Shown here one piece after another: positions 23,489-36,700 of a DNA stretch of 64,000 bases. Positions within the stretch are counted from its first letter, which is position 1; each line of letters starts with the position of its first letter. A model generated the notes under the pieces. That model did not search any database. It was not told the origin of the DNA and saw only the letters and a program-made list of their open reading frames with translations. Origin of the DNA: Linanthus parryae (taxonomy: Eukaryota > Streptophyta > Magnoliopsida > Ericales > Polemoniaceae); the NCBI GenBank assembly GCA_023055425.1, contig JALGPY010000006.1, positions 92,353,935 to 92,417,934 on the forward strand, read 5' to 3'. Position numbers and translations under genes: made by a program.

Positions 23489-24312
23489 TGCATCCACAAA
23501 GCAATGAACACGATTTCGTGTTCAGTGTGCAAAGAAAATATGAGTAATTGGATCTCTCTGCACAACATTCACCAGCTTTATAATGGATGAATATGAATTG
23601 AGATCAAACCAAGACCAAACAAAAACATGCCTCACAGAGAACAACAGCGGACATAATTGTAGAGAATCAGAAAAGAATGTATGAATATGTAGGGAGATTA
23701 AGTACCTCTTTGATCCAATGGTTCCTACTACAAAGTCAGAGTTCTGAAATAAAACAATCGATATACAAGTATCAGTTACATTAACAATGGCGAGAGAATG
23801 GATTATTGAAACAATCGCTTACGATTTCATTAGTTTCTTCTTCGTAAATCAGAAAACACATCCATATAGAGAGAAGGGATTGTCAACGTACCGCAGAGGA
23901 ATGGGGATAAACGACTGTGAGAGATAAAAGTCGCCTAGGGTTCGAAGAGTAGAAGTCCTGTGATGACTACAATCAAGAGTTGGGTAAGAGCACATACATA
24001 TTTGCTTAGATGAGTTAGAATATGATAGATCTACCTCCAAAGTTGAGCCTAGGGTCCACAAGCTCAACAAAGCTGACCTCTCACGAAGTCTGTGTGATGA
24101 GTGGACAATGTGGGGAAAAAAGCTGAACAGTGTGGTCTATGTGGAGTATTTTTCAATTTGGTCTATGTGGGGTATTTTTCTATTTGGTGTATTTTTATGA
24201 TAATTATGTTTATGAGAGGTCTCTTTAGAATAAACCATCTTAGGAATCATTACTCCATCATTTTTTTGGTACAATGGAGAGTAAACACCCTAAAACAAAG
24301 AACTAATAACAC

Positions 24313-27300
24313 CTAATCCAGAACTGTCAAAACTATACATAGAATTGCAGAAATCTGGGCAAAAAAAAAAAGAAAAGTCTTCTGATCATTCTGCAGCAGG
24401 CCTTGTTTGGCTAAAAGATCAGCAATTCCATTACACTCTCTTGGCACATAACCAAGAGAGCTAGCAGTGTTCTTCAAGAGATCTTCAATAGCACAAAGCA
24501 GATAGGCAAAAGGAGAGGAATTACACCTCTTCAAAACCAAATCAATAGCATCCATTGAATCAGATTCAACCAAAGCATTATCATAGTGAATTTCAACAAG
24601 AGCCAGCAAACCTTCATAAATAGCCCAAAGCTCACCATGAACAACAGAGGTGGCCACCACCTTTTTCTGCAAACTCCATAGCCAGTGACCATCATCACCT
24701 CTGCAGACAATGACAACAACAGAGTCACCATTCACCCCTTGAGCAAAGTCAACATTCAGTTTGACTTTCTCAGAAGGTGGACAGACCCATTTAATCACTT
24801 TAGGAGGAAGAGAGATCTTTGAGGGAGAGAATGCAAGTCCAGCCATAACTCTCTTGGCTTGACCACACAAAAATTCAGCAATTTTAACAGGTTTGACAAC
24901 ATTTTCATTATGCAATTCCAAATTATGCCATAACCATACCTGAGCAGCAGTGACCAAAAAAAGAATTGGCCAGTTAACACCCTCAAAAGCACTCCAATCG
25001 GACTGTAAATTAACATCCACCCATTGGACCAAACCAAGCTGACAGAAATAATCCCAGAAATCTTTATGCACCACATATTTCCAAATCCAAATAACAGAAG
25101 GGCAATCTCTTAATGCATGGATAGTGCTCTCAATATCAGTGCCACATAGAAGACACAGAGGGTTACTGCAAATACCCCTTCTGAACTTCATATTTTGAGT
25201 AAGTAATCTATCATGTCTCACAATCCACATAAAAGTTTTCCATCTATGAAAACCCTTCACTTTCCAAATCTTCTTCCACCCCTTATCAGGAAGTGGTTTA
25301 GGCACTGAATCAGTACATTCTAAGTAAGAAGAGGCAACAGAAAAGGTACCTTTATTATGCAACCATGTCATTTGATCACCAGAAGACTGGGAATCATGAA
25401 GAGAAATGCCAGAGAGTAAATCCAGCACAGCAGGAGGCAGCTTTCCCTCCAATAACTGTAACCTCCAGCCAGTATCATCATCCCAATAAGATCTAGCATT
25501 AAGAAGAAGCTCTTCTTCATCAACAGAAGAGAGAGCTACATCCACAAGTCTAAATTTCCCCAGCCATTGGTCAATCCAGAACAGGGCACAATTTCCAGAG
25601 CCCACATTCCAGCCAATGCCAGTAGAAACAGCAGAAAGACTCTTATAAACATGCTTCCAAACTCTGGATTGATAAGGTTTAACCTGTCTTTGGGAAGAAT
25701 TAAAAGAAGGCTTCCCATACTTTAAAGTAAGCTCCTTAGCCCAATAAGAAGAATGATCAGTGAGAAGCTTCCACCCAACTTTAGCTAGAAAAGCAACATT
25801 GAAATCCTTCAATCTTTTCAAACTTAGACCACCATTCTCCTTAGGCAAGAGCACAGTTTCCCAGTTTAAAAGAGGAAGTTTAGCTTTAGAAATGGTCCCA
25901 CCCCACAAAAATCTTCTACAAATCAAATCTATCTCATTGAGAACAGAACTGGGACGCAAGACTGTCTGCATAGCATAAGCTGGAAGAGCTTGGAGGACAG
26001 AGTGAATAAGGGTCACCCTACCAGCAAGAGACAGATGAGAAGCTTTCCAAGAAGAAAGCTTAGCCAAAATTTTATCCACCAAAAATCTAAACTTAGCAGC
26101 CCCAAACTTTTTATGTATAAGAGGCATACCAAGATGAGACCCAAGATCTTCAGTGAGCTGAATGTTCAAAAAAGAACTCAACTCCTTGGCTCTAGCCTTG
26201 CTCACACAAGGGGCCACAGATAATTTGGACTTTTCAAAACTGATAGTTTGACCAGCCTCCTCACAAAATTCCTGCACAACCTTCCTCATAACCCTAGCTT
26301 GTCTCTTAGTGGCTATTCCAAATAACAGCAGATCATCTGCAAAGAACAGATGAGTAAGTGGAATACCACTTTGAGCAAGCTTAATGCCTTTCCATTTACC
26401 AGCATTAACAGCTAACTGGATCTTTTGAGCAAGAAGCTCCATAACTAAGAGGAAAGGAGAAATTGGGTCTCCTTGTCTCAAACCTCTTTGAGGAACAAAT
26501 TCTTGCTGCTGTTCCCCATTCCAAATCACTCTAAAAGATGCAGAAGTGACAGAATCCATAATGAGACTATGCAAAGTGGGAGGCATACCTATAGCAGTTA
26601 AGATTGCCCCCAAACAAGACCACTTGACCTTATCATAGGCCTTAGCAAGGTCAATTTTAATAGAAAAACCTCCTTTGCTCCCTTTTTTGTTATTAAGGCA
26701 ATGAAATGCTTCCTGTGCAATCAAAATATTTTCACTTGCAAACCTCCCTGGGAGGAAGCTGAACTGAAAAGGGTGCACCATATCTTGAAGAATACCTCTT
26801 AGCCTGTGGGTAATGAGCTTTGTAATAATCTTTAAGGAGACATTACAGAGACTTATAGGTCTCAATTGAGAGAAAGTAATAGGGTGATCAACTTTGGGAA
26901 TCAACACAAGGAGAGTCTTGTTGATATTTGAAGGCAACTTCCCAGTTCTGAATGCAGTTTTAATCATACTAATCACCACATTGCTAACATCATGCCAATA
27001 ATGTTGATAAAATCCAGGGTTGATCCCATTAGGACCAGGGCTTTTCAAAGCCCCCATAGCAAAAACCACACCTTTGACCTCATTACCAGTAACTTCACTA
27101 GAGAGGAGACACTTGTCAGCAGCAGAAAGTGTATAACCCTTCTAGGACTCCTCTCTGCTAGTCTCAAGATCATTCAAGGAATAAATTTCCTTAAAATGCT
27201 CAGTAACAGCTGATTTGAGAACAGACAAATCATCACACCACTCCCCATTCTTCAGCTTCATAGTCTCAATCTTGCTTCTTCTTCTTCTAATAACAGTAGA

Positions 27301-28386
27301 TAAATGAAAAAATCTAGTATTCTTATCACCCAAAAGTAACTTATTCAACTTAGCCTTCTGAAACCAAAACATTTCCTCCTGCATAAGCACAGTGTTTAAC
27401 TGATCTTGGAGCTCAACCTCTAACTGAGACAGGAATGGATTATCACATAAAGCCAGTGACCTTTGAATACCATCCAGTCTAGCTTTGAGTCTTCTCTTTC
27501 TATAGAAAATATTACCAAAAACAGTAGAGTTCCAATGTTTAACATCAGCAGTAAAATTAGGAACAATGTCATTAATGACATTTCCATGGTTCCAATGATG
27601 AGACACCAGCTCACTAAAACCATCTTCTCAAAACCAACTAGCTTCAAGTCTAAAGGGCTTCAAGCTAGGAGGAGGAATAGGAATCCCCTCAGTATTAATC
27701 AAAAGAGGATGATGATCAGAGCACACCCTAGTGAGGTGTTTAACAGAGGCCTCAGGGAACAATAACCTCCAGCTAGCATTACACATGGATCTATCAAGCC
27801 TCTGTCTAATGATCCCCCCACCATGATGGGAGTTAGTCCAGGTAAACAAAGGTCCAGAGAACCCCAAATCTTGCAAATGACACTCATTAAAACAGTCCCA
27901 CATCTGTTTACAGTGCCTCTTATTGACTGGAATCCCTCCCCTCTTCTCATAATTTGCCCCTGCCTGGTTAAAATCACCAGTCAAGAGCCATGGGAGATCA
28001 TGAGCCTGAGCCAAATTGGCTAAGTAAGCCCATAAATCCTCTCTAGCAAGAGGAACAGGACTAGCATATATACCAGAAAAAAGCCAGTCAGATTGGTTCT
28101 TTCTCTTAACAATCCCAGACAGAGCCTGATTAGTGCAAGAGACAATCTCAATATCCACAAGGGAACCATCCCAAAGGAGCCAAATGCCCCCACTGAAACC
28201 AACAGCTTCCACACAATAGGACTTATCCAATTTAGACCTACGGCTAATATGACTCAAATGAGTACTAGAAACACGGGGTTCAACAAGAACTAGAACATCA
28301 GCTTCAGAAGAAAAACATAAATCAAGCACTGCCCTTACCGTATCAGAGTTGCCAATACCACGGCAGTTCCATGAAGCTATCTTCAT
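24313..28386 (-). pseudogene. LINE ORF2: endonuclease, reverse transcriptase, RNase H
   Basis: Starting at the ATG at 28386 (MKIASWNCRGIG), the frame encodes an AP-type endonuclease with LLTGDFNQ and CSDHHPLLI near 27960 and 27700. The reverse transcriptase follows, with KSPGPNGINPGFY, SIKIDLAKAYDKVKW, LRQGDPISPFLLVM and the catalytic FFADDLLLFG (about 26350-26320). A zf-RVT segment, FHRWKTFMWIVRHDRL then CLLCG, is at about 25250-25140. A C-terminal RNase H-like domain has LNVDFAQG, HGELWAIYEGL, VESDSMDAI and PRECNGIADLLAKQG. Stops are TGA at 27630-27628 and TAG at 27144-27142; the frame is the same on both sides. The protein would copy its own RNA at nicked target DNA, but the stops prevent a full product. 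Confidence 0.92.
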
Positions 28387-28462
28387 TGGCTTAGTTTGAG
28401 TTGTGGAGCCGATCAGACGGCTCAACAGATCCTGAGGCATGAAGCCCCTTACCCTTCCCCAC

Positions 28463-30148
28463 TCATGAATTTCCTGGCTGAGGATCCTCATGCGTAATGG
28501 AACTCGGAGATCCAACTCCGTGAACAATTCCGGCTCCGACACCGTCGCCAGATTCCGAAGGACCTGAAGCTCGATGACGTCCAGCCATGGTGCTCCTGTT
28601 ACGAGCGTTGGTGGAATCCAATCGAGCCCTACCAGCACCAAAACCTCCTCGAAAACCAGAGGAACCTGGCGTACTGCCATCCTGACCCCCAACCCCAGAC
28701 GCCGGAGAATCCTTCGACGCCTGAAAGTTGTAGATAGCCGGGAATTTGTTGAAGTCCAAACTCTGCAACGGTCGACGCGAACTAGGGTTTACAGCCCCTT
28801 TTCCACGATTAGATGAACTGCCACCCCGACCAGGACGTGGCGTATTCTCATTGGTTGGCGGCGGTTGCTGTGACCGACCCTTCGCCACCCTGGCACTTCC
28901 AGAAGGAAAAGATCCACTACTTCGCGGCCCTCCTACAGCAGAATCCTCATCCAATGAGAGGACTCCAAACCTGGATCCAAGACCCACACCCGACCCACCC
29001 GTACCCGAACCCGGCGGCTCAGAAAGCCCCACCGGAGCGGCAAACGGGTTCGGAGCTTCCATCTGTGCCCCATCGGTCCCCTGAACTGATTTCTCAGATC
29101 GTCGCCGGTGATCTGGCTTCTTCTTCTTCCTGGTGGCTATCATCCAGGCACCAAAACGAGGCTCCTGCTTAGCCACAGGCGTCGGCGCCTCCGTAACCCC
29201 AACCGGAGTAGGGCCGGTTTCAGAGCCCTCCATCGGAGAACCCACAGTCACTGGATCTGCCACGATCTGAGGGCAAGCATCCCTCCGGTGGCCATAAGTA
29301 CCACACTCAAAGCAAATTTGATGGAGACCTTCATACTCCACAAGAATTTTCAAACCGTTGAGCCAAATTGAAGGAATCAGGCTCTTGCTAAGATCCAACT
29401 CAACACAAACCCTAGCAAACTGGCCTCTCGCCGCCGCTAGAGTAGTTTGATCCACCTTGAGAGCCTTCCCAAATCGGTCTCCTATAGCCATCAGAGTGTC
29501 TTCATCGAAGTACTCCACAGAAATACCTCTCAGACGGAGCCAAACCGGAGTAGATCTCACCGCCGGACCAGAGGGATCAAAATGGGGCGACCATGTCTGG
29601 ACCGTCAGCTAATTCCCCTGAACCATCCAAGGTCCCCGCAGTAGAACATGCTCGTAATCCTCCTTGGAGAAGAAACGAACACAGTAGAAGCCATTCGCCA
29701 AATCAGTCAGCTCAAAACCCCGAGCCAGATCCCATTGATCTTCCAATCGATCTCGCAGGAGACGATAATTGAGCTCTCGACCGAGAACTTTCACAATCAA
29801 CGCACGACTCCATGGCCTATGGAGACGCTTGAGTGAAGCTCCACCAATACGAATGTGGATCTGACCTTCAGCATTGATCTCAGAATGAATTTCCAGATCT
29901 CCCATGGAGACATCGACTTGATCTTCGTCCTCCATGTAGATCCCCTTTGGAGTCTTAACCACCGCATCACCGAAATTCCGGTTTCCTGTGAGCGATTCAT
30001 CTTCATCTGAGAGTGAGTCCGCCACCAAACGGCGTTTAAAATTGGACTGGTTCCGGCGAAGATCGCCGGAGCCGCCAACCGGTACGCGTGGAGGAGGAGG
30101 CTGGGGAGGGGGCTTGAAGAGAGAGAGAGAGTTTTCCGGGAGCTCCAT
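28463..30148 (-). pseudogene. LINE ORF1: DUF4283 and CCHC zinc-knuckle protein
   Basis: The frame starts MELPENSLSLFKPPPQPPPP at 30148 and continues to 28463. The N-terminal third has a DUF4283-type region (LLRDRLEDQWDLARGFELTD, YCVRFFSKEDYEHVLLRGPW). A TAG at 29611-29609 interrupts the frame just after GPWMVQGN; the same frame resumes and includes TPVWLRLRGISVEYFDED and the zinc knuckle CFECGTYGHRRDAC (about 29310-29270). The C-terminal part is rich in Gly, Ser, Pro and Arg. Proteins of this type bind the LINE RNA. ORF1 ends about 77 bases before the ORF2 ATG; if ORF2 starts upstream of that ATG the two may overlap. Confidence 0.88.
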
Positions 30149-30197
30149 TTATGTAATTGGCTTCAAGTTTTACTCCATCATTCACTCTTTTAAAATA

Positions 30198-30221
30198 GTA
30201 TATATATATATATATATATAA
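30198..30221. repeat. (TA)n microsatellite
   Basis: About twelve TA dinucleotides, just outside the 5' end of the LINE and upstream of the host gene. Confidence 0.9.
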
Positions 30222-30399
30222 AGATTTGCTACTTTTACATCCAACATAATACGGCTCAAGCACGTTATCTTTTCGGATAAGTGCAGTCCTACAGTATGTT
30301 AATTTTTTTTTTTAAATTACAAAACAGCATAACAAATTGAATTAAATTAAAATGATCGATTTTATTAGAAACGGATTCAAATCGGTCCCAAACATACAG

Positions 30400-30748
30400 T
30401 AGAGGGGCAATTTAGCAATTGCATATGGATGACATCTAGTGGTGGCGAAGCACCACCGAAGAGAGGGAGTCCCTGAGGAAACGGATTGTATCGGATTTAC
30501 TTTTCACTCCCAAGACACTGCACCCAAAGCCCAAGAAGAGAGCGTTCTCTATTGAGTCACACTCCGCCACGCGCGTGCTGCTGAGCGACAGAGAGAGAGA
30601 GAGAGAGATTTCGCAGTCGAAGGGGCGCGCAGTCACGAACCTTCCCGAATCTCCCTTCGTCTTGCACTCCTCCATCGTCCTCCCTCACAACTGAACTCAC
30701 TCACTCGCTCACTCTGTACAGCTATACTTTTCAGAATCTTACTGAATC
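30400..30748 (+). promoter_or_regulatory. Likely promoter/5' UTR of the LisH-CTLH-CRA gene
   Basis: This stretch is GC-richer than its surroundings and holds a (GA)n run at 30590-30608 and a CT/CA-rich leader before the ATG at 30749. Such GA-rich leaders are common in plant 5' UTRs. No clear TATA box or transcription start could be assigned. The 5' end of the LINE is only about 230-580 bases away, transcribed in the other direction. Confidence 0.45.
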
Positions 30749-33700
30749 ATGGACGTCGACCCTCGACAGTACGAAAACATCGTAAGTTTTTCAGTTCATT
30801 CTTTAGCTCGCCTGTATTGTCTTGCGATTCATGGTATAGAATCCGATTTTAGTTTTCTGTCTATGTTTGATGATCGTGGACCTGTAGGGTTTTTAAGTGT
30901 TGACTTCGTGGAGGGGTTAGGTAAATACACTGTTTATCTAGACTCCAAATTTCTAGGGTTTCAGGAGGCTGCAACTATGAGCAAAAATTGATCAACATGG
31001 TTTCAGCATTTTATTTTTATGTGTATAGGCTAATTAATTTTGCCAGGATGATCTCTGAATCTATAGCCCACTTATTGGTTACAATCTGACTATGGATGTT
31101 TTAAGTAATCATTGAGATTGATTGATTAATTAAGGCGAAATACACAAAGTTTTTGACTGTACTCACTTGTTGCTAAGAAGTCCGAGAGCCTAAACAGTAA
31201 GTATTTTTATTGGGAAAAGTGTAGGAAGATTCAAATATCATTGACATAGGTTTTTTTTCTTCATCTCATGAGTTGGGTGGATGCGCGAGTGGGTTTCGAA
31301 ATTGCAAAGTCAGAAAGTTCTGTGGGCTAGGTCATGGGGATATGGTTGTGAGACTGCCAATTTGGTGGAGGATATGTCAGTTTGATCAAGATTAGGTAAG
31401 TGGGGTGGGTGTGGGTGGTAAGGTTGCACAACTGTTTGGTAGATGTGGTCTGATTTCACGGTTTTTATCTCGAGGCAGGTAGTAGTCATTGATCGTTTGG
31501 GGTTATCCATTAGGGTTGAAGTTAAGGGTGCAAACTTTGTTGAATTGAAGACACATTTGTACTGCTGAGAAATTCCTTCACACTGACTTTTCCTCTTACT
31601 ATCTTGTTGGTGTCAGTGACGCTACAATTTGTGGTTATTGAGAAGTTTATGGTGAAACAAATTTTAGATTTGAATCTTAGGGGGTGTATATATTATTGGA
31701 CGTTCGACAATTTTCAGTCTGTACTGCTTCAATCTTTGGGTTCTACAAAGATGGGCGTTATTAATCCTGTAGAAAGAAGATTCGCGCTTTTTCTCTCCAT
31801 GTCCTTAACGGTCATGCACTGCCACTCATTTTCCGCCATTGATGGGGGTTGAAATTGACAAACATTTTCACACTAGGATTTTTAATTATTGGAACTCTTT
31901 GATGCAAGGGAGTACATGCAGAGTATAGTTGGTTGGTCACTGCTAGTCTTGTTTGTTGTTCTGACATGGTGGCATCGATATTGCCAATAATAGGTTAAGT
32001 TCAGAGGCTTCGGCCTCATGCAACCTTATGTAAGTCTTTGGAGGCAGATAAGTAGGAGATGCGTAGGAAGACCCAAAACATACAATCTCTAGCCCAAATT
32101 TATTATTCTAAAACATGAACGGGAAGGTTTTCCTATTGACAACAGGAGGAAAAAGTTTAGGCCCTTGTGCATCATGTAGTGCAAAGTCTTGTAAGGTTGA
32201 AAAGGAGATATTTGATAATCTATAGCTTATTCCTTCATTGAGGGGGGGGGGGGGGGGGGGGAGGGGTCTTCTCTACTTGTTTTAACATGTAGACACTGCG
32301 GAGTAACTGGAGTTACATTGATGGTTATTGATCTATCAATTTCGATTTTTTACTCTAGTTTTGCGGAAATGAGTTGTTCTCTTAATCTGTGGTCATCTCC
32401 ATAGATATTTTCAATTTAATCTGTTGGTTAATTCTGCTCGGTCACCAGAATCAGGAGTTAAAATGTGACACCTTTCCTATATGTAAAGATCTGGGTATAA
32501 AGACTGATAGATAAGGTGCCTTTGGGGTTACTACTTACCTATATGCTTTGTTGTCAGTATAGATCGATACTCGATATGTATCGACGATACGATATGATAC
32601 GGTCCATAAACGTCACGTATCAATGGTTGTATCGCTAATTAATATGTATCGAACTGCATCGAGCAATACATATCAGATACGATACATTTGGGACCTGAAT
32701 GGAGTCGGGTTCGCGAACGTGATTGATAGCAAGCTTCATATGTTGTGGACTATGTAAAGATTTTGCTAGATTGTCATACTTCTCTAGGTCATCAACCTCA
32801 CTATTTTGAATTCTTTGTACTGGATTTGTCCTTCAGAGAAAAAAGACTAAAGAAGATACCATATAAAAGGCTAATTGTTCTATTTACCATACATAAGTGG
32901 ATTACTATAGAGTATTAGTGGGTGGAATATTGTTGTATTAGTTTTGGGGAGTTGGACTATTAGTGATCGCCAATTTTTGTATTCCAATTTTATAATAGTA
33001 GTAATAATTATTACACATGGTACTATGTTATTACTTGTTGGCTACCTGACCAAACATATGAGACTATGAGAGTAAATGTTAATTACAATCCATATCGAGG
33101 TGAAACTTTAACTACATAAAGAAAATATTTATAAAACAATATGCTTACCTTTTGTAACCAACCTGACCAACTTATGAGAGTAAATATTAGTTACAATCCA
33201 TAAATTCTTCAGTATAAGGATCGGTATAATTTTTTAAGTTATTTTAAGATGAGAGTTCGTATCGTTACGATACACGAGATGTTACGAAACACAATATGTG
33301 AAATCCTATTATCGATTCACGAAACGTATCAAGGTTTGAAAAGTATGCCTATATGAAGCTCAAAGACGGCAGTCCAGGTGCCTTGTGTGTTTCACAGATG
33401 TCTCAAAGATGGAAATGCGTGGGAGACGCCTGCAGAGTGCAGACTACCCCAGACACAAAGTGGTGTCACCCTTTTCATTGATACTCCCACTTTTTATGTC
33501 CCAAAATGGCTGGGAGATGCGCCAATACTAGCAGGATTCGTTTTGACCGCTGAACCAGAGGAGAAAGAGGAGAAGATTGGACCATGGAAGAGGTTCTCTA
33601 GAGTCGCCGATGTTGTCCATCGTTTGGCATCTCAATCTTTAGTTTCTTGGTCCATCTCTCTTTATTGGATGGACTTGACGAAGAAACTTCAAATGGTGAG

Positions 33701-36700
33701 CATCTGAAGTCTCAACCCTAGAAAATGCACATGGCCACCTCAAGGTCTAAGATCTAATACTTTATCCCTAAAACCTTGTGGTGTTTCTTTTGCTTAGGTA
33801 AGTTGAAGATTGTATTTAATCTCACTATTTTAGCATAACTATAAAATGGACAGGAATTTTCTGATAGTTTTGAAAGTATATATGTCAAGCAAAACATAAT
33901 TTGTAGATAAATGTCATAAGAATATATTGATATATACTTTTAACCAAATTCATCATCTCCTCAGTGTTTCAGTGTCTCCCCACATTTTCTCTCGTCTAGT
34001 CTAGGTTCTACTTAGCTGCAAATTATACTTGTATATTTGATTAAATCCATTTCAATAATTTGCTGGGCCAATGAGCACGTCGGGTTGCCTTTCATACTCA
34101 CTCTGGCAAGGAGGCGCGATCTTGACCAAGTTGATGAGGACTTATGACCTATGAGTCTTCAAGTTAGGAAAAATTATAAGGTTGGCTTTGATCGGGGCAG
34201 CTAAATCAAAGTCCACAAGCACAAAGTTATCAGTAGTGATCACAATGCTGTCCACAATGCTGTTTGTGTACCAGGTTTTAAAATCCATTTATTTTTGTGC
34301 AAGAGGAAATGCCGTTGTAATGTAGTGGGAACTTCGTTCTTAACAATGGGGGACACAGAGGTTGTAGAGTGGCTGTGGATTTTCTTGCCAAGTTTTGCCT
34401 TTTTTACTTCTATGGTGCGACTGCAGTGTTGTTGTTTTGTGTGGTTTGAGGCAAGTTTTGCCTTTTCTTACTAATGTTGTGTGACTGCAGTGTTGTTGTT
34501 TTGTGTGGTTTGAGGCATGTCTATGGACAATGGAAGGGGTGGTCAGGTTAGGTCAATGCGTTTCCCTCGGGGTGCGCGGGGTAGTTGCTTGAGTGAATTC
34601 GCTTTCAAATGAGTTGCAGGTTTCTTCTTGGCTATACAAAGTGTGGTGGACGGTTGTCAGGTGGTCGTCAGGCAGTGGTCGAGGAAAGAGTGTTGCCAAG
34701 TGACTTGCCTAAGACGTTTGGCTGTCGACCTAGTTGGAATAATGCAGGGGACTATTTTGTTGCATGAAGATAGAGCTCGGTTGGACGACTGTTGTTTGAT
34801 AGATTTCATTAGTGCTGGTTCTGGGTTTAAGTCTCTGGCTTCTAGGTCTTTCCATGTTGCTTCTAAAGAAGATACTTCATCTTTTTTCGAAGGTGTGAGG
34901 CGGACTATTAGCATCTATTTTGATGGAAATGGTCTTGTAGGGGTCCAGGTGCGGGCTGCTAGTCGTTGGTGAGAGAAGACAGGTTTGAAATTTTTCTTTT
35001 GCATCAGGGTTTAAATTTCTTTTTGTTTTAATGGATTCAAGGGAAGCTTCTCGTACTTTTATTGAATTATATCGTTCAAAAATTTGTGTTGAGAATCGCT
35101 GTTTTCTTCTTCACTTCTTAGTCAGGAGGAGATAGGCAGTGCTGATGGACTTTCTTCAGCTGATGGGCAAAAACCTGCTGTATCATAAGTTTATTTTCAT
35201 TTTTTTTTCAAAGCCTGTCCTGCAAACGCTTAAACAGGATAACCGAGTTTCTAGTTTTTTATGCAAAAGCTACTGTTAAAGACGGTGTTTAGACCTCATT
35301 TGTACATGAAGTCTGGCAACTAAGATGTTGGCGAGTGGTTGGACACTTAATTTTTTAGTTCTGGTCTGTAACAATAAGAGCCTTTGGAGTCTTCACCAGT
35401 GGTGCTTGAGTGCAAGTTGTTTCATAGAAAAAACTCCATGGAAATAATGGAAGAATGAGTGAACTTGGAAACTGTGATTCGAGTTTGCATGGTTTGGGTG
35501 AAAGGAGGGGGGGGGGGGGGGGGGGTCGTGATACTTTTGATGACTGAATGTGACATACTTTATCCTGGTTGGGATGTTGTGGATGCTGAGGGCTGAAGTT
35601 GCTGACTGTACTAGGTGGTGGGAGATAGTGGAGCATGAAGAGGAAGGGGAGTGTTCTGAGTTCTGGCAGTATTCTGGAGTCGTATGAGTATGGTACCTAG
35701 TTGGAAGTCTCTCAGTGTAGTCCATTATGGAGTTTGCCTACAGTGAGTCCTGATGACGTCTTGGAGTAAGTTCGGATTTTTTTGGGGTTGTCCCATCATG
35801 GCTTGGAGCGAGAAGCTAAAAAGTTCCTTCAGCTTATAGAAGTTGGAGTGAACTCTGGAAATGATCAGTATGCTGCAGCGAAGGTGTCTCAGTCAATGCG
35901 GATAGGGAGTTCAAAAGATTGGAAGTTTCTGTAAATTATCATGGAAAAAGTAGGTAGTTGGATTCTATGTTTTGTGAATCTTTATTTCATATTTTAGTTG
36001 CATTGCCTTGTAAGAGGTTCTTTTCATTCTACAGATTATTGTTACAGATAAGAGAAATTGAAAATTGAAGGACATTGTTCCTTCTTAAACGGATCAAATA
36101 TTGGCAATCTCTTCTGCTGTAAATACTTGGCATTAATTAAGCAATTGGCTCTTGTGCCTATGTTAATTTGAACCATTTTGAGTCTCATAATCTGCAGATC
36201 GTGGTTCTGGTTTGACGGAAACTTCATTTTTGCTAGTTTATATTCTCTGGAGGAATCCCTGAGTAGATTTTTCTCTATCTTTTAGTCCACATTAAGACAG
36301 TTATACTTACTATTTATTTGGCAGCAGTAAGAGAAGTTCTTGGGAGGCAATGCATGTTAAGACATGTTGTCCATTGGCCATGCCATCTCTTCAATAAGCA
36401 TGGTGATTGGTGATAGAACATAAGTGCTTGTCCACATTTTAATATATATTATAGGCGCTTACCACTTTCTTTCCACTAGTGTTGACCACAATTATTGCAT
36501 TTCACTTGTTCACTAGAGTAAATTTTATATTATATTATTCCCACGGGGGCTCTTTGCTTATTGTAAATTTGAGTGTGTATTGGCCCTTCTTTAAAAAATG
36601 TGAAATAATTCTTCAAATTAGATGAACTTAACGACTCCAAATTAAAGCTGAGAAGCATTGACACAGTGAGATTTACGTACGAGTAATGCTACTCTTGCGA

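Larger units (their letters stand above)
20880..24245. other. Non-coding sequence upstream of Helitron Rep/helicase
   Basis: No supported gene in over 3 kb. It contains the inverted-repeat partner of 2548-2890 (21610-21955), a 15-bp tandem (GATATAAAGGAACTG, twice, near 22408-22438) and the second copy of the 250-bp direct repeat (23237-23488). Frames near 22237-22545 and 23849-24070 show no known domain. Parts may be 5' Helitron sequence. Confidence 0.4.
24261..30169 (-). mobile_element. L1-type LINE, nearly full length, with 13-bp TSD
   Basis: The element is about 5.9 kb on the minus strand, with ORF1 (30148-28463) and ORF2 (about 28386-24313). The plus-strand motif TTACTCCATCATT occurs at 24250-24262, next to a short poly-A (seven T on the plus strand), and again at 30170-30182, just outside the 5' end. 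This 13-bp pair is the target-site duplication. Only about 21 bases precede the ORF1 start, so the 5' UTR is very short or slightly truncated. Each ORF stays in one frame but has premature stops (one in ORF1, two in ORF2). The pattern of few nonsense mutations and no frameshifts suggests fairly recent decay. It lies about 0.6 kb upstream of a host gene and in the opposite orientation. Confidence 0.92.

Noticed and set aside
23849..24070. Helitron 5' end at about 23877 on the minus strand (TCTCTATATGGATG)
   Set aside because: The motif is compatible, but no matching 3' hairpin and CTRR end was found for it; too common by chance.
24313..28692. Many short open frames on both strands within the LINE
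   Set aside because: They are other-frame shadows of ORF1 and ORF2.
33378..33707. 109-codon plus-strand open frame in intron 1
   Set aside because: No recognised domain, lies in an intron of a well-supported gene, no sign of its own exon structure.
34628..34972. 114-codon plus-strand open frame in intron 1
   Set aside because: No recognised domain; probably transposon or fragment sequence, noted only under the intron.
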